The notes: a model not told the origin generated them from the letters alone. A DNA stretch of 64,000 bases from Massilia phosphatilytica (GCF_002968015.1 NZ_PUIP01000002.1:186001-250000), one strand, 5' to 3'. Counted from the first letter of the stretch, positions 43,932 through 55,982 are shown. A program made the numbers and translations.

Positions 43932-46778
43932 ATGCTTAACAGACGCGACTTCCTCAAGAGCGCCGGCGCGCTCGCCACGACCTCGGTGTTCGGCCAATCG
44001 GCCGCCTACGCGGACGCCCATGACGCCAGCCCCGCGCCCGGGCGCACGGTGGTGTCACTCAACAAGGGCTGGCGTTTCCACGAGGGCGACATCGCCTTCC
44101 CGGTCATCCGCGGACATGGCTGGACCTACGCCAACGCCAAGGCCGGCAATGCGAGCGGCGCGGCCGCGCCCGGCTTCGACGATTCCGAATGGGACAGCGT
44201 CACGCTGCCGCACGACTTCGCCAGCGCGCAAGTACCCGAGCAGAGCGCCAACGTGGCACAGGGCTACCGCAAGCGCGGCATCGGCTGGTATCGCACGCTG
44301 ATCCGGCTCGACGAGGCCGACCACGGCAAGCACATCGAACTGCAGCTCGACGGCATCGCGACCCGTGCCACCGTCTGGTTCAACGGTACGGAGGTGGCGC
44401 AGGTCGCGAGCGGCTACAGCTCGGTCTACATCGACCTGACCCCGTTCGCCACCTACGGCGACGCGCTCAACTCGCTGGTGGTCCGCGCCGATGCGAACAC
44501 CATGCAGGGCTGGTGGTACGAAGGCGCCGGCATCTACCGCAATACCTGGCTGGTCAAGCGCGAGCAGGTGCACATCGTCACCGACGGCGTGTTCGCCCAC
44601 CCGGTGTGCGCCGACGGCCAGTGGAGCATCCCGCTCGAAGTGATGCTGTATAACATCCGCAAGAGCGCGCAGCGCGTGCAGGTCGAAAGCGTCCTCGTCG
44701 ACCCGGACGGCAAGACCGTGGCCAGTTTCAGCGCCCCGGCCGACGTCGGCGTGCTGGCGCGCCAGGTCGTCGCCGGCAGCATGCGCGTGGCCGCGCCAAA
44801 ACTGTGGAGCCTCGAAGAACGCAACCTGTACAGCGTGCGCACCCGCGTGCTGCAGGACGGCAGGCTGCTCGACGAAGTCACCACGCGCTGCGGCTTCCGC
44901 ACCCAGCGCTTCGACCCGGAGCACGGCTTCTTCCTCAACGACCGTCACGTCAAGCTGCAAGGCGTGTGCATCCACCAGGACCACGCCGGGGTCGGCGTGG
45001 CCGTGCCGTACGGCGTGCTCGACTACCGCATGCGCCGCCTGAAGGAACTCGGCGTCAACGCCATCCGCTGCTCGCACAACGCCCAGGACAAGCGCTTCTA
45101 CGCACTGTGCGACGAGCTGGGCTTCCTCGTGATGGACGAAAACCGCGTGTTCAACCCCGCGCCGGACCACATCGACGAGCTGTCCTGGCTGGTGCGCTGC
45201 CACCGCAACCACCCGTCCATCATCCTGTGGTCGGTATTCAACGAAGAACCGATCCAGGGCACCGAACAGGGCTACGAGATGGTGCGCCGCATGGTCGCCG
45301 CCGTGCGCGCGCTCGACACGTCGCGCCCCACCACCGCCGCCATGAACACCGGCCAGTTCGAGCCGGCCAACGCGGCCCAGGCGGTCGACGTCGTCGGCTT
45401 CAACTACCAGTACCAGGCCTACGACGCGTTTCACCAGGCCTTCCCGACCGTGCCGATGACCTCGTCCGAAGACGTCTCGGCCTTCCAGACGCGCGGCGCC
45501 TACGTGACCGTCCCGGAGAAGCACATCTTCGCCAGCTACGATGACGATGCCTCGTCCTGGGGCACGACCCACCGGGTCGGCTGGAAGGCCGTGGCCGAGC
45601 GGCCCTTCGTGGCGGGCGCATTCGTGTGGACCGGCTTCGACTATCACGGCGAGCCCTCGCCGTACGAATGGCCGTCCAATGCATCGTTCTTCGGCATCAT
45701 GGACTTGTGCGGCTTCGCCAAGGACGCCTTCTGGCTGCACCAGGCCCAGTGGCGCAAGGAGCCCGTGCTGCGGCTGGCGCCGCACTGGAACTGGGCCGGC
45801 AAGGAAGGCCAGGCGATCACCGTGATGGCCTTCCACAACATGGACGAAGTCGAAGTCTTCCTGAACGGTCGCTCGCACGGGCGCCAGCAGGGCGACATCT
45901 ACGACATGAACCGCTGGCAGGTGCCCTATGCGCCCGGCAAGCTGTCGGCCGTGGGCTATCGCGGCGGCAAGGTGGTCAAACGGTTCGAGGTCGAGACCAC
46001 CGGCGCGCCGGTCGCGCTCAAGCTCACCCTGGACCGCCCGTTCATGCTCGGCGACGGCCTCGACGCCCAGCCCATCCAGGTCGAAGCGCTCGATGCGAGG
46101 GGCCGCCACGTGCCGCTGGCGCAGCACCAGATCGTGTTCCAGGCCGAGGGCGCCGATATCATCGGCCTGGGCAACGGCGACCCGAACGACACCAGCAGCG
46201 AGAAGGGCAACACGCGCGCGCTGTTCAACGGACTGGCCCAGGTGATCGTGCAGACCCGCGAAGGCAGCGCGGGCACCTTCCGGCTCAGCGCCGGCACGGC
46301 CGGACTCAAGAGCGCCGTGCTCGACGTCGAGGTGCGCAAGGCCCGGCCCTGGGCTTACCAGGCCACCTCGGCACCGGTGCAGGTCCTCGACGGCTGGCGC
46401 ACGTCGCCGCTCAGTGCCACCCCGGTCGATCCCAACCTGCGCCCTGCCGGCACCGACATGAACTCGTGGGGCTGGATCACGCCCGGCACCCGCGCCAGGC
46501 CGGCCGAGCGGACCGGCTACATGCTGTACGCCACCGACGTCCGGGCCTTTGCGCGCGTGCGCAAGCACGGCGGCACGCTGGAATTCGTCGAGGTGACCGG
46601 CCCGTGCCAGGTCTTCATCGACGGCCGGAAAGCCGCCGAAAAGACCAGCGCCGCCCCCGCGCCGCTGCGGGTCGCCTTCCCGGCCGGCGAGGCCGGTGTC
46701 CGCCTGAGCGTGCTGTTCCCGTTGACGGCCGGACAGGCACACGGCCCGAGCGGTGTCGTGCGCCTGTTGTCGGCCTGA
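43932..46778 (+). CDS. Tat-exported glycoside hydrolase family 2 (beta-galactosidase-like)
   Basis: A 948-residue enzyme. The signal MLNRRDFLKSAGALATTSVFGQSAAYA has the twin-arginine RRDFLK motif. The order is a sugar-binding domain, an immunoglobulin-like domain, then the catalytic barrel. In the barrel WSVFNEEPIQ holds the acid/base Glu and TSSEDVS the nucleophile region. A DUF4982-type domain with AFHNMDEVEVFLNGRSHG and a further Ig-like domain follow. It probably acts on beta-galactosides of plant or algal glycans. A TAGTGT box lies exactly 6 nt before the ATG with no Shine-Dalgarno sequence, so the mRNA may be leaderless. Confidence 0.87.
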   Translation: MLNRRDFLKSAGALATTSVFGQSAAYADAHDASPAPGRTVVSLNKGWRFHEGDIAFPVIRGHGWTYANAKAGNASGAAAPGFDDSEWDSVTLPHDFASAQVPEQSANVAQGYRKRGIGWYRTLIRLDEADHGKHIELQLDGIATRATVWFNGTEVAQVASGYSSVYIDLTPFATYGDALNSLVVRADANTMQGWWYEGAGIYRNTWLVKREQVHIVTDGVFAHPVCADGQWSIPLEVMLYNIRKSAQRVQVESVLVDPDGKTVASFSAPADVGVLARQVVAGSMRVAAPKLWSLEERNLYSVRTRVLQDGRLLDEVTTRCGFRTQRFDPEHGFFLNDRHVKLQGVCIHQDHAGVGVAVPYGVLDYRMRRLKELGVNAIRCSHNAQDKRFYALCDELGFLVMDENRVFNPAPDHIDELSWLVRCHRNHPSIILWSVFNEEPIQGTEQGYEMVRRMVAAVRALDTSRPTTAAMNTGQFEPANAAQAVDVVGFNYQYQAYDAFHQAFPTVPMTSSEDVSAFQTRGAYVTVPEKHIFASYDDDASSWGTTHRVGWKAVAERPFVAGAFVWTGFDYHGEPSPYEWPSNASFFGIMDLCGFAKDAFWLHQAQWRKEPVLRLAPHWNWAGKEGQAITVMAFHNMDEVEVFLNGRSHGRQQGDIYDMNRWQVPYAPGKLSAVGYRGGKVVKRFEVETTGAPVALKLTLDRPFMLGDGLDAQPIQVEALDARGRHVPLAQHQIVFQAEGADIIGLGNGDPNDTSSEKGNTRALFNGLAQVIVQTREGSAGTFRLSAGTAGLKSAVLDVEVRKARPWAYQATSAPVQVLDGWRTSPLSATPVDPNLRPAGTDMNSWGWITPGTRARPAERTGYMLYATDVRAFARVRKHGGTLEFVEVTGPCQVFIDGRKAAEKTSAAPAPLRVAFPAGEAGVRLSVLFPLTAGQAHGPSGVVRLLSA

Positions 46779-47134
46779 TCTCCCATCGCGAGCCCGCATG
46801 GCGTAGAATCCAGCCCTCTGTGCCGACGGCACGGCGGGCTGATGTCAATTTAATACGCCAGTTTCGCCGTCTCCAGGACAAGGATTTGTCATCCTGTTCA
46901 GTTCATGTTGCTCGCACAGGACAATGCGTCTAAAAATATGGCCAGGGGCAACGCAATGTCCCGGATTGGACTACAATTCGAGACAATTTGTTGAAGATTT
47001 CGAGAGTTGGCGGTAGTGTGCATCCCCACCACGCAGATGCGCAGCCAGCCGACCGGTTAGCGCTGCTGATTCGCAGACCCTGATACACCGCTGGCGGCGT
47101 CGGACAACAACTGGCAGGCGACCCGTAAGAGACA
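46779..47134. other. 356-bp intergenic region before a GT9 gene, no gene found
   Basis: No supported frame on either strand. Contains the small inverted repeat GTGCCG-A-CGGCAC (46820-46832). An AT-rich patch at 46960-46995 includes TACAAT, but without a -35 box at the right distance. The region must carry the GT9 promoter. AAGAGA stands just before the GT9 ATG. Confidence 0.5.
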
Positions 47135-48238
47135 ATGAACGTACCCCTCATTCCTTCCGATCTGCTGAAGAAATCGGACAAGATCCTGTTCATCGCCCAC
47201 CTGGCGTTGGGCGACTACACGTATTTGCAGAACTGCTTCCAGGCGTTCGCGCGCGCCTACCCGCACCTGAAACTGCACCTGTGGGTGGATGAAGTGCGCC
47301 GCACGAGCGACGCGTCGCAGTGGCCGCACCTGAAAAAGAACGTCCTGTACGACTGGCTCGACGCCTGCGACTTCATCGAGAAGACCTACAAGCAGAACTA
47401 TTCGCCGGAACTGTTCCAGGCTTCCGTCCAGGAAGCGCAGCGGGAACACTATCCGATCGTCGTCTCGCTGGGCACCCTGCGGCCCCACTTCTACGCCGAC
47501 CTCGCGCGCGAGATCAGCCCGGACGGCTTCGTGTTCGGCCTGAAAAAACCGCACGGCCTGCAAGGCCTGATCCACTGGTTCAGCTACCGCAAGCTGGACG
47601 CCAGCCTCGACCCCGACGTGGCCGATCGCGCCAGCGCGCCGCACATCAGCGACGTGCATGCGGAATGGTTCCGCCAGCTGGCCGCCGTCGAGATCCCGCC
47701 GGCCGGGCGCATCCCGTTCGTGCATATCCCCGGGCAGTTCATCGAGGGCGCCAGGGCCCGCCTGCATGAGTGGGGCTTCGACGGCCGCCGGGGCAAGCTC
47801 GTGTTCATCAACCCGTTCGCCAAGACGCGCAAGCGCTGCTGGCCCGTCGAGCGCGTGGCCGAACTGATCACGACGATGCGCGCCCAGCCGGAATGGCGCG
47901 ACGCCTGCTTCATCGTCAACGCGGTGCCGCAGGAAGTCGACAACGTGAAGGCCATGCTGGCGCGCCGCCAGCTCGACCGCACGGAACTGTTCAGCGCCAA
48001 CGAGAACTTCTTCCAGCTGCCCGCGATGCTGGCGCAGTGCGACCTGATCGTGTCGGTGGAAACGGCCGTGATGCACCTGGCGAATGCCGTCGGCGTCCCG
48101 GTCATCGCGCTGATGCGCCAGAAGACGCCGGAATGGGCGCCGGTCGACAAGGCCAATTCCACCGTCGTCACGGCGGATCAGAGAAGGGACTGGGTCAAGG
48201 CGATCCCGGTCGACGCGGTGATGCACGCACTGGCGTAA
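47135..48238 (+). CDS. glycosyltransferase family 9 (heptosyltransferase-like)
   Basis: A 367-residue cytoplasmic GT-B fold glycosyltransferase. ILFIAHLALGDYTYLQNCFQAF at the N-terminus is the GT9 opening where acceptor-side glycine loops lie. FINPFAKTRKRCWPVERVAELI and DLIVSVETAVMHLANAVGVPVIALMRQ are the second-domain elements; the latter binds the sugar nucleotide. The 'VSVETAVMHLA' segment is standard for heptosyltransferases. Its exact step in lipopolysaccharide core synthesis is unknown, and it is not next to other LPS genes. A bidirectional terminator follows. Confidence 0.85.
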   Translation: MNVPLIPSDLLKKSDKILFIAHLALGDYTYLQNCFQAFARAYPHLKLHLWVDEVRRTSDASQWPHLKKNVLYDWLDACDFIEKTYKQNYSPELFQASVQEAQREHYPIVVSLGTLRPHFYADLAREISPDGFVFGLKKPHGLQGLIHWFSYRKLDASLDPDVADRASAPHISDVHAEWFRQLAAVEIPPAGRIPFVHIPGQFIEGARARLHEWGFDGRRGKLVFINPFAKTRKRCWPVERVAELITTMRAQPEWRDACFIVNAVPQEVDNVKAMLARRQLDRTELFSANENFFQLPAMLAQCDLIVSVETAVMHLANAVGVPVIALMRQKTPEWAPVDKANSTVVTADQRRDWVKAIPVDAVMHALA

Positions 48239-48243
48239 AAGAA

Positions 48244-48267
48244 AAAGGGCCGCGGTTGCGGCCCTTT
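48244..48267. terminator. bidirectional terminator between GT9 and tupA
   Basis: A 10-bp perfect stem AAAGGGCCGC / GCGGCCCTTT with a GGTT loop. Plus strand is followed by CCTTTTATTT; the minus strand by TTCTTTTACG. It sits directly against the stop codons of both convergent genes. Confidence 0.85.
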
Positions 48268-48271
48268 CCTT

Positions 48272-49081
48272 TTATTTGGCGGACGGGAAGAACAACTGCT
48301 CCCCCGCCGGCTTGAACGCCGCAATCTTCGCCTGCCCCTCCGGCGACGTGATCCAGTCGATCAGCGCTTTCGCGCCCTTGTAGTTGATCCCTTTGTGCTT
48401 TTCGGGGTTCACCGCGATGATCCCGTACGGATTGAACATGCCCTTGTCGCCCTCGACCAGGATCGCGAGCCCGGTCCTGGCCTTGTACGCGCCATACGTC
48501 GCACGGTCCGTCAGCGTGTACGCCCCCATCTCCGCCGCCATGTTCAGCACCTCGCCCATGCCCAGGCCGGCGTTGACGTAGTTGCTCCCGGCCGGCCTGG
48601 TGCCCGCCTGCTGCCAGTACCCCTTCTCCATCACGTCGGTGCCGGAATTGTCGCCGCGCGAGATGAATTTCACATTGGCCGCCGCGATCTTCTTGAAGGC
48701 CGCGATGACGTCGCGGCTGCCCTTCACGCCGGCCGGGTCGGCCACGGGTCCTGCGACAATAAAATCGTTGTACATGACGTCGTGGCGGTCGACGCCCCAG
48801 CCCTCGGCCACGAATTTGTCCTCCAGCGCGCGCGCGTGCACGAGCGTCACGTCGACGTCGCCGTTCTTGCCCAGTTCCAGCGCCTTGCCGGTGCCGACGG
48901 AGATCACGTTAACCTTGATGCCCGTCTTCGCTTCGAACGCGGGCAACAGATAGCCCAGCAGGCCCGAGTTCTCGGTGCTCGTGGTCGTCGACAGGCGCAG
49001 CACCTTGTCCGACTGCGCATGCGCGAACGGCGTGGCGACGGCCAGGCAGGCGATGAAGCCGAGGATGGAACGGCGTTGCAT
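48272..49081 (-). CDS. tupA: tungstate ABC transporter substrate-binding protein
   Basis: A 269-residue periplasmic binding protein. The signal peptide is MQRRSILGFIACLAVATPFAHA. LSTTTSTENSGLLGYLLPAFE is the TupA signature; the TTTS segment binds the oxyanion. GKNGDVDVTLVHAR, SRGDNSGTD and FNPYGIIAVNPEKHKG are other family blocks. AAGGAGA at a good distance fixes the start at 49081. It lies last in a six-gene operon after tupC (17-bp gap) and supplies WO4 specificity. Molybdate binding cannot be fully excluded from sequence alone. Confidence 0.9.
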   Translation of the reverse strand: MQRRSILGFIACLAVATPFAHAQSDKVLRLSTTTSTENSGLLGYLLPAFEAKTGIKVNVISVGTGKALELGKNGDVDVTLVHARALEDKFVAEGWGVDRHDVMYNDFIVAGPVADPAGVKGSRDVIAAFKKIAAANVKFISRGDNSGTDVMEKGYWQQAGTRPAGSNYVNAGLGMGEVLNMAAEMGAYTLTDRATYGAYKARTGLAILVEGDKGMFNPYGIIAVNPEKHKGINYKGAKALIDWITSPEGQAKIAAFKPAGEQLFFPSAK

Positions 49082-49098
49082 GATGTCTCCTTGTGGTA

Positions 49099-49830
49099 TC
49101 AGCGGTATTCCAGGTGCCCGTCGCGCAGCTTCAGCCGCTGCACGCCGGGCAGGTTGATCAGGTCGCGGTCGTGACAGGCGATGATGACGCTGCTCCCCGC
49201 TTCGATCATCGTCGGGATGAGGGCGATCACCTGTTCGCGCGCGGCGCCGTCCAGGTTCGCCGTCGGCTCGTCCAGCAGCAGCAGGCGCGGTTGCAGCACT
49301 TTTGCGCGCGCGAGCGCCACGCGCTGCTTCTCGCCGCCCGACAGCCTCGTCGGATCCGTGTCGCGCAGGTGCGCCACGCCGGCCCAGGCCATCGCCTCCT
49401 CGACGAGGGGTTGCACAACACCGGGATGTTCGCCGCGCACGACGAGGCCGTAGCCGATGTTGTCGGCGACGCTCGTCGAAAACAGGATCGGATGCTGGTG
49501 CACGTAGACGATGGCCCGGCGCAGCGCGCGCGGGTACGGGTGCACGCGCAGCACGTCCTCGCCGGCGAAGCGCAGGCTGTCGATCTCGGCCCGTTCCAGG
49601 CCACCCAGCACGCGCAGCAAGGTGCTCTTGCCGGCGCCGTTCATCCCCGTCAGCACGTAGGCGCTGTGCGTGGCGATCTCGAGGCGGTCGATGTCGAACA
49701 GCAACCGGTCGCCGTGGCGCTTGCGCAGGCCGCGCACGCCCAGCAAGGCCTTGCGGCGCTCGTCGCGCTTTGGCACGTTCTCGTTCTCGTAGACGGCCGC
49801 GGAAATCTGCGAATGGATGCCGATGCTCAT
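49099..49830 (-). CDS. tupC: tungstate ABC transporter ATP-binding protein
   Basis: A 243-residue ATPase that powers tungstate uptake. Walker A is GMNGAGKST, the signature motif LSGGEKQR, and Walker B LLLLDEPT, followed by the switch His in IIACHDRDL. About 25 residues at the N-terminus are polar and not part of the fold. The ATG overlaps the tupB stop by 4 bp. No regulatory C-terminal TOBE domain, unlike ModC. Confidence 0.9.
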   Translation of the reverse strand: MSIGIHSQISAAVYENENVPKRDERRKALLGVRGLRKRHGDRLLFDIDRLEIATHSAYVLTGMNGAGKSTLLRVLGGLERAEIDSLRFAGEDVLRVHPYPRALRRAIVYVHQHPILFSTSVADNIGYGLVVRGEHPGVVQPLVEEAMAWAGVAHLRDTDPTRLSGGEKQRVALARAKVLQPRLLLLDEPTANLDGAAREQVIALIPTMIEAGSSVIIACHDRDLINLPGVQRLKLRDGHLEYR

Positions 49831-50537
49831 GCGCGCTCCCGGACCGTGTGGGCATCGCCCTGCAGCAGCATCAGCGCGCCGTTCATCAGCAGGGCAATCG
49901 TGACGAGCACGATGCCGAGCGCGATGCCCTGGGCGAACTCGCCCTTGCTCGTCTCCAGCGCGATCGCCGTCGTGATCGTGCGTGTCTCGCCTTCGATGTT
50001 CCCGCCCACCATCAGCGCGCAACCGACTTCCGAGATCACGCGGCCGAAGCCGGACAGTACGGCCGCCATCACGCCAAAGCGCGCCTCGTGCAGCACGCGC
50101 ACCATCACCTGCATGGGCGATGCCCCCAGCGCGATCGCGGTCTCGGCATAGCGCGGGTCGAGCCCCTGCACGGCCGCCAGCGTAAAGGCGAGCAGCACGG
50201 GCAGCGCGACGACGCACTGGCCGAACACGATGCCGGGCTGCGAGAACAGCCATTGCAGGCCGCCCAGCGGCCCGTGGCGCGACAGCAGCAGGTACAACAG
50301 GAGGCCGATCAGGACGGTCGGCAGCGACAGCGCCGCCTGCGCCAGCCAGATGACGATGCGCCGCCCACGGAACTTCCGCATGGCGACGACGTAGCCGATC
50401 AGGATCGCGGGCGGCGTGGCCAACAGCAGGCCGACGATACTCGTCTTGAGCGACACCCAGACGATGCGCCACAGGCTTGGGTCGCCCGTGAACAGCAACA
50501 TGAAGGCGCGTGCGACAGCGTCGGAAATGTCATTCAT
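49827..50537 (-). CDS. tupB: tungstate ABC transporter permease
   Basis: A 236-residue inner-membrane permease with five or six transmembrane segments. The coupling-helix segment YAETAIALGASPMQVMVRVLHEARFGVMAAVLSGFGRVISEVG (the conserved EAA region) is typical of TupB/WtpB. It starts at 50537 and overlaps fdhD by 4 bp, and its stop overlaps tupC by 4 bp. The start has no separate promoter, so the transporter is made from the formate dehydrogenase transcript. Confidence 0.9.
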   Translation of the reverse strand: MNDISDAVARAFMLLFTGDPSLWRIVWVSLKTSIVGLLLATPPAILIGYVVAMRKFRGRRIVIWLAQAALSLPTVLIGLLLYLLLSRHGPLGGLQWLFSQPGIVFGQCVVALPVLLAFTLAAVQGLDPRYAETAIALGASPMQVMVRVLHEARFGVMAAVLSGFGRVISEVGCALMVGGNIEGETRTITTAIALETSKGEFAQGIALGIVLVTIALLMNGALMLLQGDAHTVRERA

Positions 50538-51400
50538 GCCGTGCGCAACGTGCGCGCCGTCTCCAGCGCGGCGAGCCAGTCCGGCTCGAACACGATGCGC
50601 TCCTCGCCGGACAGCAGCAGGAAGTGGTGGCCGCTGCAGCGGGCCAGCAGCGACATGCCGACCTGCTCCGCCACCGCATGGCCCATCTGCGTCGTGCCGG
50701 AACGCGACAGCAGGAACGGAATGCCCATCTGCGCGCCCTTGATGACCATTTCGGATGTCAATCGCCCGGTCGTATAGAAAACCTTGTCGGCGCCTTCGAT
50801 CCCCTCCAGCCACATCAGGCCCGCGATGGCGTCGACGGCGTTGTGGCGGCCGACGTCCTCGATGAACCACAGCAGTTCGCCGTCGCCCGTGAACAGCGCG
50901 CAGCCGTGCACGGAACCGGCCTGCTTGTACACGGATTGCTGGGTGCGCACCGTCTCGACGATGCGGTGCACGACGGACTGGCGCAGGCGCGCGTCCGGCG
51001 GCAGCACGATGCGGTCGACCTCGTCCATCAGTCCGCCGAACACGGAGCCCTGGCCGCAGCCCGTCGTGACGACCTTCTTCGCCGTGCGCGCCTCGACATC
51101 CTGGATGCCGCCGCGCGTCACGACGGCGACCGCATCCACGGACCAGTCGACCTGCACGGACACGATGTCGTCCAGCGACCGCACGAGGCGCTGGTTGCGC
51201 AGATAGCCCAGGGTGAGCGCTTCCGGCGCCGCGCCCAGCGTCATCAGCGTGACGAGCTCGCGCTTGTCCACATAGACCGTCAGCGGGCGCTCGGCCGGGA
51301 TGTGCAGGGTCTCGCGGCGCCCGCGCTCGTCGATGGCCGTCACGGGATGCGTGAGGCCGGCGCTGGCTTGAGAGAGCTGAGGACGATAAGAAGATGTCAT
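50534..51400 (-). CDS. fdhD: formate dehydrogenase accessory sulfurtransferase FdhD
   Basis: A 288-residue cytoplasmic protein that passes sulfur from IscS to the metal cofactor of formate dehydrogenase. PAERPLTVYVDKRELVTLMTLG opens the fold; FIEDVGRHNAVDAIAG and TTGRLTSEMVIKGAQMGIPFLLSRSG are diagnostic. The thiol site reads TTGCGQGSVF, with Cys115 but Gly118 where E. coli FdhD has its second Cys (C121xxC124). Sulfur transfer may therefore use one Cys only. The ATG overlaps the fdhA stop (ATGA). Confidence 0.95.
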   Translation of the reverse strand: MTSSYRPQLSQASAGLTHPVTAIDERGRRETLHIPAERPLTVYVDKRELVTLMTLGAAPEALTLGYLRNQRLVRSLDDIVSVQVDWSVDAVAVVTRGGIQDVEARTAKKVVTTGCGQGSVFGGLMDEVDRIVLPPDARLRQSVVHRIVETVRTQQSVYKQAGSVHGCALFTGDGELLWFIEDVGRHNAVDAIAGLMWLEGIEGADKVFYTTGRLTSEMVIKGAQMGIPFLLSRSGTTQMGHAVAEQVGMSLLARCSGHHFLLLSGEERIVFEPDWLAALETARTLRTA

Positions 51401-54179
51401 GACTGCAATTCTGCCACGTCGCCCAAAATCTGGCCGCCACCGTAAGAACCCTGGCGTGCGACCTCGCCGCCCAGCCGCACGCGCACGGCGCAGTACTTGA
51501 ATTCCGGGATCTTGCCGTACGGGTCCAGCGCCGCGTTCGTCAGCCGGTTGATCGCCGCTTCGTAATAGCAGAACGGGACGAACACGGCGCCACGCGGCGT
51601 GCCGTCGTCGGCCCTCGCATACAGCGCGACTTCGCCGCGGCGCGACGCGATCGTGATCACGTCGCCCGGCCGCCCACCCAGTGCCTCCAGGTCGAGCGGA
51701 TGCACGACCGCGACGGGGTCCGGCTCCAGCGCGTCGAGCACGCCGGCGCGGCGCGTCATGCTGCCCGTGTGCCAGTGCTCGAGCTGGCGGCCCGTGATCA
51801 GCACGATGGGGTAGTCGGTATCGGGACGCTCGTCGGCCGGGATGATATCGGCCGGGACGAAGCGCGCACGGCCGCCTTCGCGCGGAAACGCCCGCGTGAA
51901 GACAACGGGCTCGCCCGGATCGCCCGGCACGCGGCACGGGTACGTGACGGCACCGTCGCGCTCCAGGCGGTCCCACGTGATGCCGGCGATGCTGGGCATG
52001 AGGTTGCGCATTTCGTCGAACACGGCGGCCGGCCCGGCGTAATCCCATTGCAGGCCGAGGCGGCGCGCCAGCTGCTGGATGATCCACAAGTCCTGGCGCG
52101 CATCGCCCGGCGGGTCCAGCGCCTGCCGGCCCAGCTGCACGACGCGGTCCGTGTTCGTGAAGCTGCCCGTCTTTTCGGCGAAGCTGGACGCGGGCAGGAT
52201 CACGTCGGCCAAGTACGCCGTCTCCGTGAGGAAGATGTCTTGCACGACGAGGTGGTCCAGTGCCGCCAGCGCTGCGCGCGCATGGTTCGCATCGGGGTCG
52301 GACATGGCCGGGTTCTCGCCCATGATGTACATCCCCCTGATCCCGCCGGCCAGGATGTCGTCCATGATCTCGACCACGGTGAGGCCCGGCCGCGCGTCCA
52401 GCGCCTGCCCCCACGCCGCCTCGAATGTCGCCTGCGCGGAAGCATCGTCGACGCGCCGGTAATCCGGATACATCATCGGGATGAGGCCCGCGTCCGATGC
52501 GCCCTGCACGTTGTTCTGGCCCCGCAGCGGATGCAGGCCCGTGCCGGGACGGCCGATCTGCCCCGTCATCAGCGCGAGCGCGATCAGGCAGCGCGCATTG
52601 TCCGTGCCGTGCACGTGCTGCGACACGCCCATGCCCCACAGGATCATCGATCCCTTCGATGTCGCGTACAGCCGCGCCACGTAGCGGATTGTCTCCGCAT
52701 CGATGCCGCAGATGGGCGCCATCGCTTCCGGGCTGTAGTGCGCCACGTTCGCGGCCAGCGCGTCGTAGCCGCTCGTGCGGTCGGCGATGAACGCCGGGTC
52801 GACGAGGCCCTCTTCCACGATCGTGTGCATCATGGCGTTCAGCAGCGCGACGTCCGTGTCCGGCTTGAATTGCAGGAAGCGGTGCGCGTGGCGCGCGAGG
52901 TCGGAGCGGCGCGGGTCCGCGACGATCAGTTTCACGCCCGTGCGCGCGGCGTTCTTCATCCACGTGGCGGCAACGGGGTGGTTGACGGTCGGGTTGGCGC
53001 CGATGACGAGCACGACCTCGGCGCGCGTCACGTCCATGACGGGATTCGACACGGCACCCGAACCGATCCCTTCCAGCAGCGCGGCAACGGACGAGGCATG
53101 GCACAGCCGCGTGCAGTGGTCGACGTTGTTGCTGCCGAAGCCCGTGCGCACGAGCTTCTGGAACAGGTAGGCCTCCTCGTTGCTGCCCTTGGCCGAGCCG
53201 AAGCCGGCCAGCGCCCGCCCGCCGTGCGCGGCGCGGATGCGCGCGAGGCCGCCGCCGGCTGCTTCCAGTGCTTCTTCCCACGTCGCTTCGCGGAACACGT
53301 CCAGCACACGCGCGGGGTCCATCGTGAATTCGCCGTTCTTCGGGATACCCGCGCGCCGGATCAGCGGCCTGGTGAGGCGCTGGGGATGGTGCGCGTAATC
53401 GTAGCCGTAGCGGCCCTTCACGCACAGGCGGCCGTGGTTCGCTGGACCGTCGCGGCCTTCCACGCGCACGATGCGGTTGTCCTTCACGTGGTACGTCAGC
53501 TGGCAGCCCACGCCGCAGTATGGGCACACAGAATCGACCTGCTTGTCCGGCACGGCGAGCGCGGCCCCGCGCGCCGGCGTCAGCGCGCCGGTCGGGCAGA
53601 CCTGCACACATTCGCCGCAGGCCACGCATGTGGAGGCGCCCATCGGGTCGCCCTGGTCGAACACGATGCGCGCGTTCTCGCCGCGGCCGGCGAGGCCGAT
53701 CACGTCGTTGACCTGCTCGTCGCGGCACGCGCGCACGCAGCGCGTGCACTGGATGCAGGCATCGAGGTTCACCTCGATCGCGGCGTGGCTCGCGTCCGCC
53801 GGCGGCACCGCGCGCGTGGCGGGAAAGCGCGGCGTGCCCACGCCCAGCTTGTTTGCCCACTGTGCGACCTCGTCCTCGCGCGTGCGGGTCGTTTCGGGCA
53901 GGTCGGACAACAGCAGTTCCAGCACCATCCTGCGCGCGGCGACGGCGCGGTCGCTGTCCGTGCGCACCTTCATGCCGGGCGCCGGATGGCGGCAGCACGA
54001 CGGCGCCAGCGTGCGCTCGCCATCGACTTCCACGACGCATGCGCGGCAGTTACCGGCCGGTTCCAGCCCGTCCTTGTGGCACAGGTGCGGCAAATCGATG
54101 CCGGCGCGGGCGGCCACGTCGAACAGCGTGTCGAACGGTTGCGCTTCGACGGTCCGGCCATCGATCTCGAACGTCACAG

Positions 54180-54183
<4 letters not shown>
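51397..54183 (-). CDS. fdhA: NAD-dependent formate dehydrogenase, catalytic alpha subunit (Mo/W)
   Basis: A 928-residue cytoplasmic subunit that oxidises formate to CO2 at a bis-pyranopterin metal centre. An N-terminal 2Fe-2S domain uses C35, C46, C49 and C63/64. Two 4Fe-4S clusters follow: C143/146/149/153 and C186/189/192/196. A further 4Fe-4S site is C220/223/227/254. The metal ligand Cys361 with the catalytic His362 is in DHCTRLCHASS, the FdsA/FDH1A pattern (Cys, not selenocysteine). The C-terminal molydopterin-dinucleotide-binding domain has DYPIVLITGRQLEHWHTGSM. ATGA overlaps join it to fdhB and fdhD. Tungsten rather than molybdenum is suggested by the coupled tup genes. Confidence 0.95.
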
Positions 54184-55919
<1,736 letters not shown>

Positions 55920-55982
55920 GTCTCCTCCTGTGCGGATGAATTTCTGAAATAATATACTGTTGGAAACTCAACGGGTGCCGCC

